Shown here: positions 44,118 through 51,722 of the stretch, piece after piece
Position numbering within the stretch: the first letter of the stretch is position 1
How the letters are laid out: every line of letters starts with the position of its first letter
DNA from: Deltaproteobacteria bacterium
GTDB taxonomy: Bacteria > Desulfobacterota > Desulfarculia > Adiutricales > Adiutricaceae
Length of the DNA stretch: 51,722 nt
Assembly (NCBI GenBank): GCA_031264145.1
Contig: JAISEK010000130.1
Coordinates: 1-51,722, forward strand
Direction of reading: 5' to 3'
The notes under the pieces: generated by a model
Databases searched by the model: none
The model's input: only the letters and a program-made list of their open reading frames with translations
What the model was told of the DNA's origin: nothing
Made by a program: the position numbers and the translations under genes

Positions 44118-45353
44118 TCACTCAGCCGCGAAGTTGTAGAAGCTGGCCGGGTCAAACCCGGCCTCCGAGGGCGGCACGACCCGGTTGATGGTCCAGCCCT
44201 GGTTCTCGGCAGGCTTTGAGAGGTCAACCAGCTTGGTCCGGGAATAGAGCTGGCCGTTGGGGTCGGACACAACCTTGATCAGCGGGGTCAGAAGTGAGCG
44301 GTTGATGACCTCCATGACCACGGCCAGGTGTCCGGTGTTTAGCTCCACCACTGACCCGGGAGGATAGATGCCCACGCTTTGCACGAAACGGTCGACCCAG
44401 TCAGGCTGAAAATGGGTGCCCCTCAGGCTGTAGATGAACTTGAGGGCGTCATGGGGCAGCATGCCCTTGTGGTAGACCCGATCCGAGGTGAGCGCGTCAT
44501 AGACGTCCGACAGGCCACAGATGGTGGCCAGGGGCGGGATCTGCTCGCCCTGGAGGTGATCGGGGTAGCCGCTGCCGTCAATCCTCTCGTGGTGGAAGCG
44601 GGCTACCTTTATGACCTGGTCGCTGACGTTTAGGTGCTGCTCGGTGAGAATCTCGGCGGACAAGGCCGCGTGGTTGCGCATTATGGCGAACTCATCGTCG
44701 GTCAGCTTGCCCGGCTTGTTGAGGATGTTGTCCGGGATGCGGATTTTCCCCAGATCATGGAACATGGTGCCCAGGCCCAGGATCTTGAGTTCCGCGTCCG
44801 TCAGGCCAAGGGTCTTGCCGGCGGAGATGGACAGGACGGAAACGTTCAGGGAATGGGTATAGGTGTAGTCGTCGAAATGCCTGAGCTTGATAAGGGCGGT
44901 CAAGGCATCCCGGTTGCGCGAGACGCTCTCGACCAGCTCATCGACGTTTTCCTGGACCTCGCTGACCTCGATGCGTTTGTTCATGCGGCATGCGGCCACC
45001 AGGGCCTTGGAGGTGTCAAGGGCCCGGCCATAGGCCTTGGCGGCCTTGGGAAACTCGGACTCCATGGACACTATCGGCTCGACGGACTTGTGGACTACCG
45101 TGGGGGCCTTGTTGATGGCGTTTTTGGGATCGGCCAGAGAGGGCTTGGGCCTAGGTTCAAGTCTGGGCTTCTTTACGGACTTGGCGGTATCGATGTAGAC
45201 TTCCTCAATCCCAAATTGGATTAGCTCATCTATCTCGCTTCTTTCCGTCAGGAGGCGGCTTTTTGTCTTCCAGGGATGGTTGAGCCAGGTGCGTCCGACA
45301 TCGGCAACGAACATTCCGACTTCAAGACTTTTTGTTGATATTTTTCTAATCAT
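44118..45353 (-). CDS. HD-GYP domain cyclic-di-GMP phosphodiesterase
   Basis: A 411-residue protein. The N-terminus (KISTKSLEVGMFVADVGRTWL) is a DUF3391-type domain that often precedes HD-GYP. The catalytic domain shows the HD pair (GTMFHDLGKI), RIPDNILNKPGKLT, the HHERIDGSGYP motif and DVYDALTSDR. A C-terminal beta-rich part (STIVEL-like VVELNTGHLAVVMEV) follows. It hydrolyses cyclic di-GMP to GMP and should lower the second messenger. It lacks a receiver domain, so input is through the N-terminus. Divergent AT-rich DNA separates it from fusA. Confidence 0.93.
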   Translation of the reverse strand: MIRKISTKSLEVGMFVADVGRTWLNHPWKTKSRLLTERSEIDELIQFGIEEVYIDTAKSVKKPRLEPRPKPSLADPKNAINKAPTVVHKSVEPIVSMESEFPKAAKAYGRALDTSKALVAACRMNKRIEVSEVQENVDELVESVSRNRDALTALIKLRHFDDYTYTHSLNVSVLSISAGKTLGLTDAELKILGLGTMFHDLGKIRIPDNILNKPGKLTDDEFAIMRNHAALSAEILTEQHLNVSDQVIKVARFHHERIDGSGYPDHLQGEQIPPLATICGLSDVYDALTSDRVYHKGMLPHDALKFIYSLRGTHFQPDWVDRFVQSVGIYPPGSVVELNTGHLAVVMEVINRSLLTPLIKVVSDPNGQLYSRTKLVDLSKPAENQGWTINRVVPPSEAGFDPASFYNFAAE

Positions 45354-45886
45354 ATTTCCAAAGGTTCACTATAAATGGCTAAACTAAGCCACGTACATTC
45401 TCCTATGGCACCTAAGTAAGGCACATAATTATATAACCAAAAGGCCGCAAACCAGCCCGACTTGGCCTAACGCCGCTTGGAACTAGTCAGGATTTGGGAA
45501 ACAGAGCCTGGAAGGCCAAAGGGGGCCTATCTTCCTGGAATCTCCTATGCTATGGGCAAAGCAAAAAAAGATGCTCTCTGGTCTGGCTGCTTTTCTGTCC
45601 CATTTGATTATAAGCTATTTGGCAACATAGTCAAGCACCGATCCTTTTGGAAGCAGACTTGACAGTCTACGCAAAAGTAATGCTAAGTTTAGGAAAATAA
45701 TGATCAAATTTATTTTTATATCTTAAGGAACTTAAAAAATATGTTTAAAAATTTTTAAATAAAATTATAAATGTAACATTCTATATTAATTAATATTAAA
45801 TCAATATTGCGTTTTTATATCATATAAATAGGCGTTTACCATCCAAAACGATGGCCCAGGCCGACTGGAACAATCCTGGGCCGGCT
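45354..45886. other. Spacer between HD-GYP and fusA genes
   Basis: No gene seen; AT-rich from 45660 to 45840. It must hold the HD-GYP promoter and the end of the fusA transcript. No strong hairpin with a T tract was recognised. Confidence 0.45.
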
Positions 45887-47941
45887 CTAATGGCCCTTGC
45901 GCTCGACCACGTCGAAATGATCGAACTGGAGCATGAAGGAACCCCGGCCCTGCGTCTGGGAACGGATGACCGTGGAGTAGCCGAAAAGCTCCGATAGGGG
46001 CGCCTTGACGACGATGACCTTGAAGCCACCCTGGTGGCTGACCATCTCCTCGACCCGGCCAAGGCGGGAGGCCAGATAGCCGATGATTTCGCCGGTGAAC
46101 TCGTCCGGGGCGGTGATCTCCAGGCGCAGGATTGGCTCCATCATGACGGGGGATGCGTCCCTGAGGGCCTGGCTCAGGGCCTGCATGACTGCCATGCGGA
46201 CCATGGGCTCTGGCACCGGGCCATCGCCCAGATCCAGGGCGTCAAGGCTGGCCGACACGTCGGCCATCGGGTAGCCCTGGATGGGGCCGGAGGCCAGGCC
46301 GGCCTCCATGGTCTCCAAGGCCGCCAGAAGGAGCCTTTCCGGGATCAGGGCCGGGGCCAGGAGACGCTGGCTGGTGGCCAGGCCGCTCCCGCGGAGCCCG
46401 GGGGCCACGGAAACGGTGGCCCTGATGGGCTGGGCCCCGGTCCCCAGATCCCGCTCGAAGGATCCCTCCGCCGTGGCCGGGACGGACACTGTCTCGCGAT
46501 ACACGACCTGGGGCTTGCCGACGCGGGGGCTAAGGCCAAATTCCCGGGAGAGCCTTTGTACCAGCACCTCCAGATGCAACTCGCCCATCCCGGAGATGAC
46601 AGTCTGGCCGGTATCGGGATCGACCTTGATCTTGAAGGTCGGATCCTCCTCGGTCATCTTGGTCAGGGTGTCAAGGAGCTTTTGCTGGTCGGCAGCGGAC
46701 TCCGGTTCTACCGCGACCGAAATGACCGGATCGGCGGCGGTGATGCTCTCCAGGAGGAGAAGGCGCCCGGCGGAGCAGACCGTGTCCCCTGTGACCGCTC
46801 CCCTCAGGCCGACTATGCCCACCAGGTCCCCGCTCAGGGCCTCGGGGATGCGGTCCCTCTTGCCGGCGTTGAGCCTTAGGACCCTGGCTATCTTGTCCTT
46901 CTGGCCGGTGCGGACGTTCACCACCTCGTCGCCTTCCCTCACGCGGCCGCTGTAGATCCGCAGGAAGCTCATCTTGCGTCCCTGCTCCATCATCTGGATC
47001 TTGAAGACCAGCGCGGCCAGGGGATCCTTGGCCTTGGGCTCGACCAGCACCTCGGCGCCATCAGGGGAATGGGCGGCGATGGGCGGCAGGTCCACCGGGG
47101 CCGGCAGATAATCGACGATGCCGTCCAGGAGCGGCTGGACGCCCTTGTTGCGCAGGGCCGCCCCAGCAAAGACTGGGGTCAGCCGTAGGCCTATTGTCGC
47201 CTTGCGGATGGCCTCGATGAGCCTCTCCAGGGGTATCTCCTCGTCGGCCAGGTAGGCCTCCATCAAGGCGTCGTCGGTCTCCGCCAGGACCTCCAGGAGA
47301 GCTTCCCGGCCGGCCTCGGCCTCCGTCCTGGCCTCCTCGGGAATGTCGAGATCCATCATCTCGGCACCCAGATGGTCCTCGGGCCAGACGTACAGGCGCC
47401 CCCTCAGGCAGTCTATGACCCCCTTGAAATTCTCCTCCTGGCCAAAGGGCCTGGTAATGACCAGGGGGTTGGCCGAGAGTCTTTCCTTGAGCTGCCCCAT
47501 GACCCGGTCGAAGTCGGCCCCGACCCGATCCAGCTTGTTGACGAAGACCAGCTTCGGGACCCGGAAGCGGTCGGCCTGGCGCCAGACCGTCTCCGACTGG
47601 GGCTGGACCCCGCCCACGGCGCAAAACACGCCCACCGCCCCGTCCAGGACCCTGAGGCTTCTCTCGACCTCGATGGTGAAGTCCACGTGGCCTGGCGTGT
47701 CGATGATGTTGACGGTGGCCCCGCGCCACTGGCAGGAGGTCACGGCGCTCATGATGGTGATGCCCCTGGCCTGCTCCTCCGGGAGAAAGTCCATGGTCGC
47801 CTCGCCGTCGTGCACCTCCCCTAGCTTGTGGGTGCGGCCCGTGTAGTAGAGAATCCGCTCAGTCAGGGTGGTCTTGCCGGCATCGATGTGGGCGATGATG
47901 CCGATGTTCCGCAGCTGCTGGCTTTTGGTGCCACTGGTCAT
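45887..47941 (-). CDS. fusA: Elongation factor G (divergent paralogue)
   Basis: A 684-residue translational GTPase that promotes ribosome translocation or recycling. G1 is AHIDAGKTTLTERILY, G2 region RGITIMSA, G3 DTPGHVDFTIEVERSLRVLD and G4 NKLDRVGADF. Domains II-V follow, ending in the barrel EPILRLEITAPDEFTGEII and SSELFGYSTVIRSQTQGRG-type segment. Domain IV (ADVSASLDALDLGDG) departs from the usual YPVVDVKVTL pattern, so this may be an EF-G2-like paralogue rather than the main EF-G. No ribosomal-protein genes are adjacent, which supports that. Confidence 0.9.
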   Translation of the reverse strand: MTSGTKSQQLRNIGIIAHIDAGKTTLTERILYYTGRTHKLGEVHDGEATMDFLPEEQARGITIMSAVTSCQWRGATVNIIDTPGHVDFTIEVERSLRVLDGAVGVFCAVGGVQPQSETVWRQADRFRVPKLVFVNKLDRVGADFDRVMGQLKERLSANPLVITRPFGQEENFKGVIDCLRGRLYVWPEDHLGAEMMDLDIPEEARTEAEAGREALLEVLAETDDALMEAYLADEEIPLERLIEAIRKATIGLRLTPVFAGAALRNKGVQPLLDGIVDYLPAPVDLPPIAAHSPDGAEVLVEPKAKDPLAALVFKIQMMEQGRKMSFLRIYSGRVREGDEVVNVRTGQKDKIARVLRLNAGKRDRIPEALSGDLVGIVGLRGAVTGDTVCSAGRLLLLESITAADPVISVAVEPESAADQQKLLDTLTKMTEEDPTFKIKVDPDTGQTVISGMGELHLEVLVQRLSREFGLSPRVGKPQVVYRETVSVPATAEGSFERDLGTGAQPIRATVSVAPGLRGSGLATSQRLLAPALIPERLLLAALETMEAGLASGPIQGYPMADVSASLDALDLGDGPVPEPMVRMAVMQALSQALRDASPVMMEPILRLEITAPDEFTGEIIGYLASRLGRVEEMVSHQGGFKVIVVKAPLSELFGYSTVIRSQTQGRGSFMLQFDHFDVVERKGH

Positions 47942-48042
47942 AGGGAACCCGCCAAAGACTTCCCCGGCTCAAAACCGGGCTGGATTGGGCCTGGTTGCCG
48001 CATTCGGCAAGGCCTGGCGACGGGCCCCCAGAGGGGCAAGTC

Positions 48043-48555
48043 CTAGGCCTTGCCCAGCAACATTCCAAGGCCGCTGTTCTTCTCGTCAATACCCTCTGCC
48101 AGGGAGGTCTTCAGGGCCCTAAGCTTTTCGGCCAGCCCGTTGTCCGACAGGGCCAGGATCTGTATGGCCAGGATGGCAGCGTTGCGGGCCCCGTTCATGG
48201 CCATGGTCGAGACCGGCACCCCGGAGGGCATCTGGACGGTGGCCAAAAGGGCGTCGAGCCCCGAAAGGGGCGAGGAGGACAGGGGCACCCCTATCACCGG
48301 GAGGATGGTCGAGGCCGCCACCACCCCGGCCAGGTGGGCGGCCCAGCCGGCCCCGCAGATTATGACCTTGAGGCCCCTCTCGATGGCACTAGCGGCGTAG
48401 AGGTGGGTCCTGTCTGGCGAACGGTGCGCCGAGGCGATCGTCACCTCATGGGGCACGCCGAACTGGACGAGCGTCTCGACCGCCTGGCGCATGACGGGGA
48501 GATCGCTGTCGGAACCCATGATCACGCCCACCACTGGTCTCTCATCAACTTCCAT
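48043..48555 (-). CDS. purE: N5-carboxyaminoimidazole ribonucleotide mutase
   Basis: A 170-residue enzyme of purine synthesis that converts N5-CAIR to CAIR. VGVIMGSDSDLPVM is the nucleotide site, VTIASAHRSPDRT follows, then ICGAGWAAHLAGVVAA with the active-site region and PVIGVPLSS with MPSGVPVSTMAM. Start 48555 is chosen because the family begins at VGVIMGS just after it; an open extension to 48597 is unsupported. It precedes fusA by 101 bases on the same strand. It completes the purine theme with the AICAR transformylase at 15220. Confidence 0.95.
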   Translation of the reverse strand: MEVDERPVVGVIMGSDSDLPVMRQAVETLVQFGVPHEVTIASAHRSPDRTHLYAASAIERGLKVIICGAGWAAHLAGVVAASTILPVIGVPLSSSPLSGLDALLATVQMPSGVPVSTMAMNGARNAAILAIQILALSDNGLAEKLRALKTSLAEGIDEKNSGLGMLLGKA

Positions 48556-49560
48556 AGTGACACCCTGGCCCTGGGATAGGTGAAAACGAAGATCCACGCC
48601 ACGAGGGTGGGCCCCCTCGCGGCCAATAGACGGCCACCGGCGCGTTGGAAAAGCCCCTATGGGGACGGGGCCGTTCCTATAGGGGCATCAACTCATGCCT
48701 TCCTGCCCGGGGGACTCCACCCGGGGGGCACTAAGCCGCCTGGGGCTTCCCGCTCCCCCGCCATTCTATTCGCGAGCAATCCGCCCGTCAAGTCAAGGAA
48801 GTGGCCCGGGGACAGGGCCCCATTGGCCGGCCAAGACCCCCAGCAGGGCGGCCAAGGGCCGGCCAGGAGTTGGAAAAGGCCGCCGTGGGCCTTTCCTTGG
48901 CGGCCTGGCCGCGAGGATAAGGAGGATTGGCCGGCCATCATGGCGGCACCGGGCAGTCCCTGGGGCCGGATGGGCTCCGGCAAGCCCACGGGGAGCCGCC
49001 GGGGCACCTTTGGCGTGGAAAACAACTTTCACTCACCACATCAGACATGGCGCAAGGGCCGTCCGGCCCGCCATTTTGTCCCCAGGATTTCCGGGCCGCT
49101 GTGGCATGAAAGGGCGGCCCCCGGTCCACTCCCCCTTAAGTCCAGGGTAACTTATGCATGGCCTGCCCCAGGCAGGTACAGGCGAGGCCCCTACGCCCGC
49201 GCCTGGCGGGCTCAGGGTTTCAAAGCCCCGGGCGCTGGTATCCTGGTGGCCTGCATGGTTTGCCTTGGAAACGGCTATGGGGTAGAATCGGCCTTAGCCC
49301 GAAAGATCCTTCGGCCATAGTCCCGCGCCCCTTTTCTGGTCATTATTTTGTCCTCCAGGGGGCCCCACTTTTCCGGCCCCAAGGGGAGTCCTTATTCTAA
49401 GCCGCAGCCCAAAGTTCACTGTCGCAGGCAAGACAAATCCGCAATAACCTCATCGATGTCTGGCCTTTGATAAGTCAGTCTTGGAATGCGATTTGGAATT
49501 ACCGCGGCCCTGCTTCCCCGGAAGGCCCCCCTTCATGGCCCCGAGAGGACAGCTTCCAAG
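48556..49560. other. 1-kb divergent spacer between purE and the beta-CASP gene
   Basis: GC-rich. Open frames over 100 codons exist but are Arg/Pro/Gly-rich and match no family, so they are treated as chance. An 8-bp hairpin (GCCCCTAT...ATAGGGGC) lies at 48653-48686. No recognised riboswitch. Confidence 0.5.
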
Positions 49561-51165
49561 ATGAAAATCAAATGCCTCGGCGCCATCCGGACGGTCACCG
49601 GCTCGTGCTTCCAGCTGGAAAACCCCGATGGCGGGTTGACCCTCATCGACTGCGGCCTCTTCCAGGGCGGCCGGCAGACCGAGCTCCGCAACTTCAACAC
49701 CGACCTATACCGCCCAGCCGAGGTCAAGGCCATCGTCATCACCCACGCCCACATGGACCACTCGGGGCTGGTCCCCCGCCTGGTCCGGGCCGGCTATGGC
49801 GGACCGGTCTACGCGACCGAGGCCACCTGCGACTTGCTGCCCATTCTCTGGCAGGACGCCGCCTTCATCCAGGAGCAGGAGTCCCAGTGGAAATCCCGCA
49901 AGAACAGGCGCCAGGGCGGCCAGGGGGTCAGCCCCCTCTACGACCGGGAGGCCGCGGCGGAGGCCACCAGGCTCCTGAGGCCCCTCAAGCTGGGAGCGGA
50001 TACGGAGATCCAGCCCGGCCTGTCCGTCAGATGCCTCGTGGCCGGCCACATCCTGGGGGCGGCCAGCCTGAGGCTGTCGGTGCGGGAAGGCGGCGCCGAA
50101 AGGCACATCCTCTTTTCCGGCGACTTGGGCCGCAAGGGCCAGCTCCTCCTGGAGGACCCGGAGATTCCCCCCAGGTCGGACGCGATCTTCATGGAGACCA
50201 CCTACGGCAACCGGCTCCACAAGGATCTGGGCAACACCATTGAGGAGCTGGTGGGGATAATCAACGAGGCCTACGCCGAGGGTGGCAAGATCCTGGTCCC
50301 CTCCTTCGCCGTGGAGAGGACCCAGGAGCTGATTCTCCTGCTGGCCCAGGCCTGGCACGAGGGGAGGATCCCCCGGGATCTGCCCATCATCCTCGACTCG
50401 CCCCTGGCCATCTCGGCCTCGGAGGTCTTTCTCAGGCACCCAGAGCTTTACGACGAGGAGGCCCGCGAGCAGATAGGGAGGGGCCACAGCCCGCTCTCGA
50501 TCGCCACCCTCAAGGCCACCAGGACTGCCGAGGAGAGCCAAAGGGTGAACGACATAAATGGGCCGGCCATCATCCTGGCCGGCTCTGGCATGGCCAACGC
50601 CGGGCGCATCCTCCACCACTTCAAGCACAACCTCTGGCGGCCCAACTGCCACGTCGTCTTCGTGGGCTTCCAGGCCCAGGGGACGACCGGGCGCCGCCTG
50701 GTGGAGGGGGCGTCCTCCGTCAAGATTTTCAGGGAGGACGTCTCGGTCAAGGCCAAGATCCACACCCTGGGCGGCTTTTCCGGGCATGCCGACCAGAACG
50801 AGCTCCTCGAGTGGCTTGGGCCCCAGATCCACCCCAACCTCATGGTCGTCCTGGTCCACGGCGAGGAATCGGGCACCCTGGCCTTCCAGGAGAAGCTCAA
50901 GGAAACCCATCCCGGCCTCGACACCCTGGTCCCCGAGTGGCTGCAGGTCCTGGAGCTGCCGCCCAGGGCCCGGCAGGCCGCCATCCCGGCCGCGGCCAGG
51001 CCCTCCACGGCCGAGGCCCTGGCCGCCGAGGCCAGGAGCTTCCAAAACCGCCTCGATCGGCTCAAGGGCCAGCTGGCCCGGCGCACCGAGCTTTTGAGCC
51101 CGGAAAGGCTCTCGTCCCTGGAGGACCTCCTGAACCGGGCCGAGGAGATTGCCCTGGGCAGATAG
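49561..51165 (+). CDS. Beta-CASP metallo-beta-lactamase RNase
   Basis: A 534-residue protein. It opens with a metallo-beta-lactamase fold (MKIKCLGAIRTVTGSCFQLE), the metal motif THAHMDHSG, a second His in VAGHILGA and FSGDLGRKG. The beta-CASP insert follows, with ETTYGNRLH, VPSFAVERTQELI and LDSPLA. Further landmarks are ILAGSGMANAGRI and GGFSGHADQNELLEWL, the C-terminal HADQ motif. It therefore belongs to the CPSF73-like RNA-processing group. Start 49561 is used because the conserved fold begins there. The last 60 residues are a charged coiled tail. The moaC gene starts 29 bases downstream. Confidence 0.92.
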   Translation: MKIKCLGAIRTVTGSCFQLENPDGGLTLIDCGLFQGGRQTELRNFNTDLYRPAEVKAIVITHAHMDHSGLVPRLVRAGYGGPVYATEATCDLLPILWQDAAFIQEQESQWKSRKNRRQGGQGVSPLYDREAAAEATRLLRPLKLGADTEIQPGLSVRCLVAGHILGAASLRLSVREGGAERHILFSGDLGRKGQLLLEDPEIPPRSDAIFMETTYGNRLHKDLGNTIEELVGIINEAYAEGGKILVPSFAVERTQELILLLAQAWHEGRIPRDLPIILDSPLAISASEVFLRHPELYDEEAREQIGRGHSPLSIATLKATRTAEESQRVNDINGPAIILAGSGMANAGRILHHFKHNLWRPNCHVVFVGFQAQGTTGRRLVEGASSVKIFREDVSVKAKIHTLGGFSGHADQNELLEWLGPQIHPNLMVVLVHGEESGTLAFQEKLKETHPGLDTLVPEWLQVLELPPRARQAAIPAAARPSTAEALAAEARSFQNRLDRLKGQLARRTELLSPERLSSLEDLLNRAEEIALGR

Positions 51166-51194
51166 CCCCGCCTGGCCAGAAGGAGGACGAGAAC

Positions 51195-51719
51195 GTGGCC
51201 GGATCCAAGAAAACTCCCCAGCCGGCGGCCAACCACGGCTTCAGCCACCTGACCGAAAGGGGCGCCGCCCGCATGGTCGACGTCTCCGGCAAGGCCTCCA
51301 CCCACAGGGAGGCCGAGGCCAAGGGCGAGATCGCCCTGGGGGCCAGGATAACCGAGGCCATCCTGGCCCAGGCCGTCGAGAAGGGCGACGTCCTGTCCGT
51401 GGCCAGGGTGGCCGGCATCATGGCCGCCAAAAACGCCTCCCTGGCCATCCCCCTGTGCCATCCCATATCCATGACCGGCTGCCGGCTTGACCTGGACATA
51501 GACGCCGAGAGGCGGGTCCTGACGGCCACCTGCCTGGTCTCCACCGACGGCCAGACCGGGGTGGAGATGGAGGCCCTGTGCGGCGTCTCCGGGGCCCTCT
51601 TGGCCGTCTACGACATGTGCAAGGCCCTGGGCAAGGGGATGGTCATAGGGCCCATCTGGCTAAGCGAGAAATCCGGGGGCAAAAGCGGCCCCTACAGGGC
51701 CGAGGGTCCCCGGGGCTGA
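51195..51719 (+). CDS. moaC: Cyclic pyranopterin monophosphate synthase
   Basis: A 174-residue enzyme of molybdenum-cofactor synthesis; it converts the MoaA product to cyclic pyranopterin monophosphate. FSHLTERGAARMVDVSGKAST is the family start. It continues with AGIMAAKNASLAIPLCHPIS, and then VEMEALCGVSGALLAVYDMCK, whose aspartate and lysine are the expected active-site residues. The GTG at 51195 is preferred, with AGGAGG 9 bases upstream. It ends 3 bases before the window edge and is complete. Confidence 0.95.
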   Translation: MAGSKKTPQPAANHGFSHLTERGAARMVDVSGKASTHREAEAKGEIALGARITEAILAQAVEKGDVLSVARVAGIMAAKNASLAIPLCHPISMTGCRLDLDIDAERRVLTATCLVSTDGQTGVEMEALCGVSGALLAVYDMCKALGKGMVIGPIWLSEKSGGKSGPYRAEGPRG

Positions 51720-51722
51720 GGC

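Noticed and set aside
48580-49320. Long plus-strand open frame (246 codons)
   Set aside because: Arg/Pro/Gly-rich, no ribosome site or family motifs, and in GC-rich DNA where chance open frames are common.

Overview
The window is a piece of a high-GC, Gram-negative, probably anaerobic chromosome, cut by AT-rich accessory stretches. LptD and Lgt indicate an outer membrane and lipoproteins. Rubrerythrin, a fused CobA/HemD behind HemC, a stand-alone AICAR transformylase and an O-acetylhomoserine sulfhydrylase fit a Desulfobacterota-like (deltaproteobacterial) host. That placement is inference from gene content; no 16S or ribosomal-protein operon is present.

Layout. (1) 1-5363: one end of an integrative element in the 3' end of a tRNA-Glu gene. 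It carries a C-terminal gene stub, a zincin plus VWA protein of CobT type, a small glycine-zipper protein bracketed by CxxC pairs, a decayed IS1634-type transposase, an AlpA-like regulator and a P4-type tyrosine integrase beside the tRNA. (2) 5695-17334: a long plus-strand housekeeping run, fmdB-like, hemC, cobA/hemD, UvrD-type helicase, folC, lptD, AICAR transformylase and lgt, with several 4-base start/stop overlaps. (3) 17335-25026: an AT-rich scar with IS200 and unidentified coding remnants, metY, two paralogous TetR regulators (one with a 300-residue C-terminal extension), a palindrome-rich spacer and a GyrI-like effector-binding protein. (4) 25027-37729: three evenly spaced dyads, rubrerythrin, ubiB, an unknown 7-TM coiled-coil protein, an Mrp ATPase, corA, an Smr protein with a membrane metallophosphoesterase, tRNA-Asp and an organophosphate-type MFS transporter. 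(5) 37730-43203: a decayed accessory region with a 23-bp perfect inverted repeat, an XRE regulator, a parA pseudogene, an orphan C5 cytosine methyltransferase and a likely antiporter fragment. (6) 43204-51719: HD-GYP, yggS and a small cysteine protein (minus), purE and an EF-G paralogue (minus), then a beta-CASP RNase and moaC (plus).

The core genes serve tetrapyrrole and folate/purine synthesis, envelope assembly, translation and oxidative-stress defence. The best candidates for something undescribed are the VWA/zincin plus glycine-zipper pair in the island, the extended TetR with a period-16 repeat, and the CTAAC-N4-GTTAG dyads spaced 74 and 75 bp apart. No CRISPR array and no intact transposon were seen.
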